From UBA1181 sp045600225 (lineage in GTDB: Bacteria; Bacteroidota; Bacteroidia; Bacteroidales; Paludibacteraceae): a stretch of 64,000 nt of DNA. Location: the NCBI GenBank assembly GCA_045600225.1, contig JAZRXL010000027.1, positions 1 through 64,000 on the forward strand, written 5' to 3'. The notes beneath the pieces were generated by a model that did not search any database, was not told where the DNA came from, and saw only the letters and a program-made list of their open reading frames with translations. The number at the start of each line of letters is the position of its first letter. Position 1 is the first letter of the stretch. Positions 58,254-64,000 of this stretch are shown here, piece after piece. The position numbers were made by a program, and so were the translations under genes.

Positions 58254-60308
58254 TTAATAGAATCTAGAACGATTGTCGTTAACTTCAGCATTTTGAATCA
58301 ATGATTGGAAGATTGCTCTACCAACATAGTTTCTAATATTGTCGTTAGAACGGCTACGAGACACTTCTGCATTTGCAGGAACATCAGCAGTCTCAACAAC
58401 CTTGATTGCATAAATACCTTCGTTACCCTTGATTGGAGCAACCACTTGACCTGCAGCAGCCTTAACAGCAGCAGAGACCAAAGCAGGTTCTGCACCTCTA
58501 CCAGGGATTACAGAAGATGCAAGAGAAACAGTAACTGTATCAACAACAGCAGACAAAGCATTCAAATCAGAAACAGTTGAATAGTCAGCCATCAACTTCT
58601 CTGCCTTCATATCCTTAACAACCTCATACTCCAATTGGCTTGAAATCATGGAAGAAGAAGCAGGAACAAATCCTTTTTCTACAACCTCCGACAAGTATCC
58701 AATAACATATCTATCTTTAGAGTCAAACGGCTTTGCACACACATCATTCACCTTTGCATCAAATGCCCACTTAACAATTGGTCTTGCATTTTCCACAACA
58801 TACAAATTTGATTGGTTCTCTGTCATAGGACCTAACTCACGAAGTTGTAAGTTCTCAGCCTCTGCTGCAGCTACAAATTTCTCTTTTGTATTATTCTTTG
58901 CAATGAATGAATTTGCTTTCTCGAAGATGTTACGATAGGTCTCTCCACTTGGAACAACCTTGTTCGAGATTACTGCCAAGCGAACTTTCTTAACCATATT
59001 TCTTACCTCTTCAACTTTTGTCAAGAAAACAACTCCGTCATTTTCGATCTTAGAGATTTCTCCAGCCTTTGAAGTAAAGATTACATTATCAATTGTATCT
59101 AAACCAACTTGACCTTCACGAACCCAACCAAGATCCATTGCACCATTTGGATATTTTGTCAACAAAGCATCAAAAGACTCTCCTGATTTCAAAACTTTCA
59201 TCAAGCTATCAACAGTAGCAGAAGCTGTAATTCCTCTAAATCCTAACATCTTAACCTTTACAGAATCAGGACGAGTAACTACGTTTGAAAGAACCTTTGC
59301 AGTCTTGAATGATGCACCATCCAACATAGTAGGAGCAACTGAATCTTTCTTTGCAGTGAACGCAAATACTCTGAAAGCATAATCGATATCCTTTTCTGCA
59401 AGATAAGAAGAGACATAAGGATATTCAGGATCTGACTCTTGACTAACGAAGTAAGGAAGTTCATCTTCCTTGATTGTCTTCAAAGACTCCTCTGCACTCT
59501 TAACTTTTTCTGCAGTTTGCTCGTAGTCGTCATTTGAAGCGTTTACGTCAAATACGATACATTGCATTTTTCTAAGTTCGTCAGTCTTATACAAAGCTTT
59601 CTTCTCTTCATACTTCTTATTGATTGCCTCTTTGGTAGGAGTGAACAAAGAATCTGCCAACTCTCTGTATTGCTTGCAAGCGTAAGCAACCTTAACTTGC
59701 TTTCCTGACAATTGATCAACGAAATCCAACTCTGCCTTAGGAGCTGACATTGCTTTTGCAGCAAGATTTTGATATTTCTCCAAAAGGATTTGATTTGTAA
59801 TTTGTTTCTCCCAGAACAACCAGTAGTTCTTCAAATCTTCGTTTCCTTCTTCATCAAGTTTTGCCAATACATTATAAAGGATATTCTTGTCAAATTGACG
59901 ATTTTCATTGTAGAATATAGGAATTTGTCTCATCATAGGATGAACATTCTCTCCCAACGTAGCATCTTTCAATTCAGCAGCAGTTACAGATAAACCAACC
60001 TCTTCTGCTTGCGACTCAACGATTGAGTTCTGAACAAAACTACCCCATACTTGATCACGGATTACTCCTTCATCCACACGAGCCTGACCTGAGGCTTTGT
60101 AAACATTTGTCATCACTGACACTTGCTTTTGGAATTCGTCTACTGAAATAGACTTACCTCCTGCTTCTCCAACAAGAGTTCTTGAATTACCGTTGAATAA
60201 TGTACTTGAATTGTTCAATGCATCACCAACAACGAAGCACAACAATGCGATTGCAACAGAGGCAATCAACAAACCTGAGTGACTTCTAATTTTCTCTAAT
60301 GTAGCCAT
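58254..60308 (-). CDS. PpiD/SurA-like periplasmic peptidyl-prolyl isomerase
   Basis: This 684-residue protein has a signal-anchor helix near the N-terminus (SGLLIASVAIALLCFVVGDAL). A SurA_N-like chaperone domain begins VDEFQKQVSVMTNVYK. At least one parvulin-type segment follows near the middle (SGESFDALLTKYPNGAMDLGWVREGQVGLDTIDNVIFTSKAGEISKIENDGVVFLTKV). This is the PpiD architecture, which assists folding of secreted proteins at the periplasmic face. It lies 147 bases downstream of lptC. Confidence 0.92.
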   Translation of the reverse strand: MATLEKIRSHSGLLIASVAIALLCFVVGDALNNSSTLFNGNSRTLVGEAGGKSISVDEFQKQVSVMTNVYKASGQARVDEGVIRDQVWGSFVQNSIVESQAEEVGLSVTAAELKDATLGENVHPMMRQIPIFYNENRQFDKNILYNVLAKLDEEGNEDLKNYWLFWEKQITNQILLEKYQNLAAKAMSAPKAELDFVDQLSGKQVKVAYACKQYRELADSLFTPTKEAINKKYEEKKALYKTDELRKMQCIVFDVNASNDDYEQTAEKVKSAEESLKTIKEDELPYFVSQESDPEYPYVSSYLAEKDIDYAFRVFAFTAKKDSVAPTMLDGASFKTAKVLSNVVTRPDSVKVKMLGFRGITASATVDSLMKVLKSGESFDALLTKYPNGAMDLGWVREGQVGLDTIDNVIFTSKAGEISKIENDGVVFLTKVEEVRNMVKKVRLAVISNKVVPSGETYRNIFEKANSFIAKNNTKEKFVAAAEAENLQLRELGPMTENQSNLYVVENARPIVKWAFDAKVNDVCAKPFDSKDRYVIGYLSEVVEKGFVPASSSMISSQLEYEVVKDMKAEKLMADYSTVSDLNALSAVVDTVTVSLASSVIPGRGAEPALVSAAVKAAAGQVVAPIKGNEGIYAIKVVETADVPANAEVSRSRSNDNIRNYVGRAIFQSLIQNAEVNDNRSRFY

Positions 60309-60455
60309 TTATTATGTTTATTTATTGTTTTATATTCTTTTCCTTAATTTAGGCGTGCGAAAATACAAAAATTCTCGCTAATAAAAAAAAAATTGGATAA
60401 CAAATATTCAAAACAGACTATCTGCATCCTCTCCTTTTCCATAATGCAAACCTCA

Positions 60456-61013
60456 CTACTCCTCTATAGGGAATATTCCTTCTGGTTTCTTTATAACATA
60501 CTTGGTAAAAGTCTGATTCGACTCAAAACCTTGTCCGTAAATTATCTTATCCTTCTGCGTGATTTTTATTTTTCCATTGGAATAAACCTTCTCCAAACTC
60601 TCATCCCAAAAAAGTTGATCACACTCAAAGTGCTCTCCTTCTAAATTCATAGCATGCACACTATCTCTTAAATCCCACAGTTTACGATCTGTATAGTAAA
60701 TAGCTATTTTACTTTCAATCTCAGCATCCACATTCATATTCGGATCAAATCGGTCAAAATGAATGCCTTCGGGGAAATCCCAATATGGGTCTTCTGCCTT
60801 GTCGAACACTTTCCAAACTTTTGCGTTTACACGATAACGAGTGACGCCAGAATCAGACACCAATGTAACAACATCTGTGGCAGAGAGTCTCGCCATGCTT
60901 GAGCGTTCTTGCACTTCTACCACTTCTTTGGGTTCTGAGCAAGAAACAAAAAGACATATAACAGCCACAAAAGCAGCTGTTATATGTCTCAATTTTATAC
61001 TTTCAACAATCAC
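60456..61013 (-). CDS. lptC: LPS export protein LptC (lipoprotein form)
   Basis: The 185-residue product starts at a GTG (61013). It has a signal sequence with the lipobox FVSC (Cys25), followed by the LptC domain (SDSGVTRYRVNAKVWKVFDKAEDPYWDFPEGIHFDRFD, WDLRDSVHAMNLEGEHFECDQLFWDESLEKVYSNGKIKI). LptC links the LptBFG ABC transporter to LptA in LPS transport. The Cys lipid anchor replaces the usual membrane helix, as is common in Bacteroidota. It starts five bases after the TPR gene. A 14-bp inverted repeat lies in its signal-peptide codons. Confidence 0.93.
   Translation of the reverse strand: MIVESIKLRHITAAFVAVICLFVSCSEPKEVVEVQERSSMARLSATDVVTLVSDSGVTRYRVNAKVWKVFDKAEDPYWDFPEGIHFDRFDPNMNVDAEIESKIAIYYTDRKLWDLRDSVHAMNLEGEHFECDQLFWDESLEKVYSNGKIKITQKDKIIYGQGFESNQTFTKYVIKKPEGIFPIEE
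60952..60989 (-). promoter_or_regulatory. Terminator-like hairpin inside the lptC signal-peptide codons
   Basis: AGACATATAACAGC and GCTGTTATATGTCT form a perfect 14-bp stem with a 10-base loop. On the minus-strand mRNA the stem is followed by TTTTGTTTCTT, so it has the form of an intrinsic terminator in codons 9-21 of lptC. It could attenuate expression, or could be fortuitous. Confidence 0.55.
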
Positions 61014-61018
61014 GATAA

Positions 61019-62365
61019 TTACTTACCTCTTACTGTTGTCTTTTCTCCAATCCAACCAGGAACTGTATAAGTATCACCCTCTTTGATGTTTCTCATAAAC
61101 AACTCTGTCTTCTCTGGGAATTGCTCTTTGAAAGAAGAGATCAACTTAGCAGCACCGCAAGAAGGATCGATTGATTTAGCCTTCTCCAACTTGTCAACTG
61201 CAGCCCAGAATGCTGTTCTCTTGATTGTAGCATCATCAGAGATTGAAGAATAATACTCTCCGTACAACATTCCGATAAGAAGGTATGCCTTTGCATTGTT
61301 TGCTTGATAGTTCAATGCAGCACGAGCAGCATCTCTAGAAGCTGTATAGTTTCCTTGTTCCTTGTAGATTGCAGCAATCTTAACTTGCAATTTAGCCTTT
61401 TCTACATTGTCAGATTCCAAAGAAACTGCCTCTTTAAAGTATTTCAAAGCTGTATTCTTATCTTTCTTGTTGTAAGCTTGAGCAGCCATACCTCTTGCTG
61501 ATGTTGCTGAAGGATCGATTGCATGCTTGTAAGCAGAAGCTTTAAAGTATACAGAAGACTCCTCACAATCAGCAATTGCGTACAATTTCAAAACCATATT
61601 CAAGAAATTCTTATCGTCTTTCTTAGAATCGATTTGTGCTGAATAAACGCCATCCAAAGTTTTGCAATCTGCAGCACCTGATTGTGCGAACATTGCATCA
61701 ACAACAGCCTTAACCGCACCATAATTAACTGAATCTTTAGGATCTCCTGAATTTGCACGTTCTGACAAAAGTGGAGAAATCTTCAAATAATCATCAATAT
61801 AAGTTTGGCGGAAACCGTCCTTATTTGCCTTGAACAATCCGTCTGACAAATTGAAATATGTTTGGAACAAAGTAGCCTTGCAATTTGAACCCTCATTGTC
61901 AATAACATCAGACATCCATTGATAAGCAACTTTTTTATCTCTTGCTGCTGGAGCATATTTTACATAATCCATTGCCTTATCTCCCAAAATCTGATTTTTA
62001 TTCATCTTTCGGTCGTTTCCAAAATATTTAGCACGATCATCGTACACCTTCATCAACAAGTCGAAAAGTTTACCTTTCTTGTTAGGGTCCTTTTCCTCTT
62101 GAATTTGATAAGCAACAATCTTAGGACCGTGTATATAAATATTCTTTGATGATTGAGGACAATTGTTATAACATTTCTCCCAGAATTCAACCGCACTCTT
62201 ATAATCCCCTTGCTTTGCATAGGAAGTGAACAAACTCAAGTTTTGAACGCAGTCAATACTATCTTGACCTGTTCCATATTTAGTGCCAGTTTGAACGCCC
62301 GTTGCTGCAAATGATGCAACTGATGCAGTCATCATTGCGCCTAATAATACCACTTTAGTTTTCAT
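61019..62365 (-). CDS. Exported TPR-repeat protein upstream of lptC
   Basis: This 448-residue protein has a signal peptide (MKTKVVLLGAMMTASVASFAA). TPR-like helical repeats include ARGMAAQAYNKKDKNTALKYFKEAVSLESDNVEKAKLQVKIAAIYKEQGNYTASRDAARAAL. A short conserved C-terminal part follows (SIDPSCGAAKLISSFKEQFPEKTELFMRNIKEGDTYTVPGWIGEKTTVR). It is conserved between an outer-membrane protein gene and lptC in many Bacteroidales. Its role is unknown, but the location suggests outer-membrane assembly. Confidence 0.85.
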   Translation of the reverse strand: MKTKVVLLGAMMTASVASFAATGVQTGTKYGTGQDSIDCVQNLSLFTSYAKQGDYKSAVEFWEKCYNNCPQSSKNIYIHGPKIVAYQIQEEKDPNKKGKLFDLLMKVYDDRAKYFGNDRKMNKNQILGDKAMDYVKYAPAARDKKVAYQWMSDVIDNEGSNCKATLFQTYFNLSDGLFKANKDGFRQTYIDDYLKISPLLSERANSGDPKDSVNYGAVKAVVDAMFAQSGAADCKTLDGVYSAQIDSKKDDKNFLNMVLKLYAIADCEESSVYFKASAYKHAIDPSATSARGMAAQAYNKKDKNTALKYFKEAVSLESDNVEKAKLQVKIAAIYKEQGNYTASRDAARAALNYQANNAKAYLLIGMLYGEYYSSISDDATIKRTAFWAAVDKLEKAKSIDPSCGAAKLISSFKEQFPEKTELFMRNIKEGDTYTVPGWIGEKTTVRGK

Positions 62366-62386
62366 TTCTCTTAAATTTTAATGTTA

Positions 62387-63634
62387 TTAATTCAATTTTC
62401 TCTTCATAAACCACCTCTCATTTATAGTAGCATTCAAGGTGAATTTAAAAAACTGTTCGCGTATAAGATTATTTTCAATCTTTCCGTTGTGTCCATACTC
62501 AAACGAGACATTCATCACTGTAGGATTCAAGCCCTTCTTCAATGGGAATCCCCAGCCTGTTGTCAAAGAGAAGGATCTCAACTGCTCTCCATTTACCATG
62601 TAATACGAAGAGGTAAAGTTGGCTCCTAATCTGTAGGCTACCCTTTGGAAATATGATCTTCCATTTACATCTGGAATATACTGGCCTCCAAAAGATATCT
62701 TGTTTCGATTCACAAATGGACTTTCACCAAAGAATCTAACATCAGACCACATCTCTCGTTTGTAGTCAAATCCGAATAAGAACTCTTCTAAATAAGAATA
62801 TACAAATCCCAAGCCAAAATACATGGGAGTGTCAAATTTATCATCAAAGTTCAACACAATGCTATCCGTAGTGATAATTGTCTGCGTTGCCTCTGAATTC
62901 AATTCAGACTTCATTTGGAAGACACCACCAACCGACAACTTATGTTTTTCTTTCATTGGTATCTCCGCTTGGATACCAAAATTTCCACATACATCTTTTA
63001 TTCTTATGAGTCTTGTCATTCTTGTAGAATAATAAGAATCCTCATCGAACTCCGTCCTACTACTATGCTCTATGTTTCCAAAGTTAAACTGAAAGTTACC
63101 TCCGAAAGACAACCACTTTACAGGACGAAAAGCAAGTCCCGCATATAATTGGGTAATTCCACCAGAACCAGCGTACTGATATGTAGTAGCAAGAGTATCA
63201 GAAGAAATAGCACTATTTTGGACCTCTCTTCTATGATAGTCATATCCTACAATAGAATATGGCATCAAACCGAAACTCAAAGCCACCCATTTCTTTATCG
63301 GGAATTGAAATGCGAGAAATTCCAAATTACCATTCGATGCAACCTCCTTTGTGTCTGTTGCATCCATCCTTGTAAATTGGACGCTCACACCTGCTTCCAT
63401 TCTAAATGTCAAAGAATCTATAGATGTATATGAGGCAGGGTTATTTGGGTTAATGTACTGAGAAGGACGAAGTCCATAAGAAATACCACCCATCGCTCTG
63501 GCCTGTCCGAATCCTCCATCTAAAATTGTTCCGTATCCATAACGAGTATATGGAGAACTAGTGTTATGTTGAGCAGAACTCGTTGCTACGCAACCTAAAC
63601 ACACCAACAGAAATAATATATATTTTTTTATCAT
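62387..63634 (-). CDS. Predicted outer-membrane beta-barrel protein
   Basis: This 415-residue protein has a signal peptide (KKYILFLLVCLGCVATSSAQ). Many alternating hydrophobic beta strands follow, ending with an aromatic/hydrophobic strand near the C-terminus (FFKFTLNATINERWF). The start TSSPYTRYGYGTILDGGFGQARAMGGISYGLR resembles the FadL/OmpP1-like barrels of Bacteroidota. The gene start overlaps the coaX stop (ATGA) and it is 21 bases before the TPR gene. The substrate is unknown. Confidence 0.82.
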   Translation of the reverse strand: MIKKYILFLLVCLGCVATSSAQHNTSSPYTRYGYGTILDGGFGQARAMGGISYGLRPSQYINPNNPASYTSIDSLTFRMEAGVSVQFTRMDATDTKEVASNGNLEFLAFQFPIKKWVALSFGLMPYSIVGYDYHRREVQNSAISSDTLATTYQYAGSGGITQLYAGLAFRPVKWLSFGGNFQFNFGNIEHSSRTEFDEDSYYSTRMTRLIRIKDVCGNFGIQAEIPMKEKHKLSVGGVFQMKSELNSEATQTIITTDSIVLNFDDKFDTPMYFGLGFVYSYLEEFLFGFDYKREMWSDVRFFGESPFVNRNKISFGGQYIPDVNGRSYFQRVAYRLGANFTSSYYMVNGEQLRSFSLTTGWGFPLKKGLNPTVMNVSFEYGHNGKIENNLIREQFFKFTLNATINERWFMKRKLN

Positions 63635-64000
63635 CTGTAATTAAGAATTCGGTTTAATCCAATCTGCACTAAGTTTGGATATGCAAATATGCGATTTTTT
63701 ATTCGTCTTTCAAAACATTTTGCGCTTCCTCCAGTCAAAAAGACTAAAACTTTTGGATAAATCACGGAGATTTCATCTATGTATGACTGAATTTCACCGC
63801 TAATTCCAGTAATAATTCCAGAAGCAATGGCCTCCTCCGTCGTTGTTCCTATCAAGGGCACATCCTCAGGAATCTCAACCAATGGAAGTTTTGCCGTATA
63901 GTCGTGCAACGCCTTTCTTCTCATATCAACACCCATCGATATGTTTCCTCCAACATATTGATTTTGTGCATTTACCACATCATAGGTTATGGCTGTACCT
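63631..64000 (-). CDS. coaX: Type III pantothenate kinase, 5' end cut by the window edge
   Basis: The visible C-terminal 122 residues begin GTAITYDVVNAQNQYVGGNISMG, the ASKHA phosphate-binding motif of CoaX, and continue to VLFLTGGSAKCFE and a stop. Type III pantothenate kinases make 4'-phosphopantothenate for coenzyme A. The start lies beyond 64000. The stop overlaps the start of the barrel-protein gene (ATGA). Confidence 0.93.
   Translation of the reverse strand, partial: GTAITYDVVNAQNQYVGGNISMGVDMRRKALHDYTAKLPLVEIPEDVPLIGTTTEEAIASGIITGISGEIQSYIDEISVIYPKVLVFLTGGSAKCFERRIKNRIFAYPNLVQIGLNRILNYR

Overview
The window is AT-rich chromosomal DNA from a member of the Bacteroidota, most likely the order Bacteroidales. 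The evidence is the core gene set (DUF3276, DUF4837, LptE next to a sigma-54 activator, the coaX/OMP/TPR/lptC cluster, a T9SS sorting domain, an Ala-rich extended bS16) and the many TAnnTTTG -7 promoter boxes typical of this phylum. Kdo synthesis (kdsA), LPS export factors (lptC, lptE) and menaquinone synthesis (menA) point to a Gram-negative with menaquinone-based respiration. I cannot name the genus.

Layout. Bases 1-6600 are an accessory region between the 3' end of thrS and the window edge. It holds a truncated ORF6N gene, an Rpn-type PD-(D/E)XK nuclease gene, a block of nested hairpins, a lipoprotein whose C-terminal codons look like a diversity-generating-retroelement (DGR) variable region, a tightly packed and partly decayed four-gene envelope cassette, and a tyrosine recombinase. 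Two 19-bp palindromic sites in opposite orientation lie beside the recombinase gene and bracket a promoter-like sequence. Bases 6600-11200 carry thrS, lipoproteins, menA and kdsA. Bases 11200-14600 carry two glycoside hydrolases (GHL10 and GH5 lipoprotein) and a YhcH/YjgK/YiaL protein. Two tRNAs (Tyr, Gly) follow.

Bases 14800-21300 are core genes: ribH, a TPR membrane protein, nadD-gmk-yicC, tsaB, rpsP, glyA. Bases 21300-28600 carry a His-rich CobW-type GTPase, a flippase and glycosyltransferase pair, a 54-residue 2[4Fe-4S] ferredoxin and mfd. Bases 28600-34300 carry a dolichol-phosphate-mannose-synthase-like GT2, pyrC, an orphan TolC, pheS, a bactofilin and a PUR-domain protein. Bases 34500-40200 carry a TPR lipoprotein-like gene, a dead DNA-methyltransferase fragment, rplU-rpmA, a ModF-like ABC ATPase, smpB and a Yip1 protein. 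Bases 40200-46400 form a plus-strand run: class A PBP, an alpha-oxoamine synthase, guanine deaminase and nadE.

Bases 46400-50800 are a minus-strand run: lemA and a TPM protein, then sigma-54 activator-lptE-TPR-secG. A secreted nuclease and a large CotH/lamin-tail T9SS cargo follow. The last 9 kb, all minus strand, holds pdxA, DUF4837, rlmN, a PpiD-like foldase, lptC, a TPR protein, an outer-membrane protein and a partial coaX. These link LPS export and envelope assembly.

The most interesting part is the accessory region. It may combine a DGR-diversified surface lipoprotein with a recombinase-controlled, possibly phase-variable envelope operon. No reverse transcriptase or template repeat is visible here, so the DGR reading depends on finding those elsewhere in the genome.
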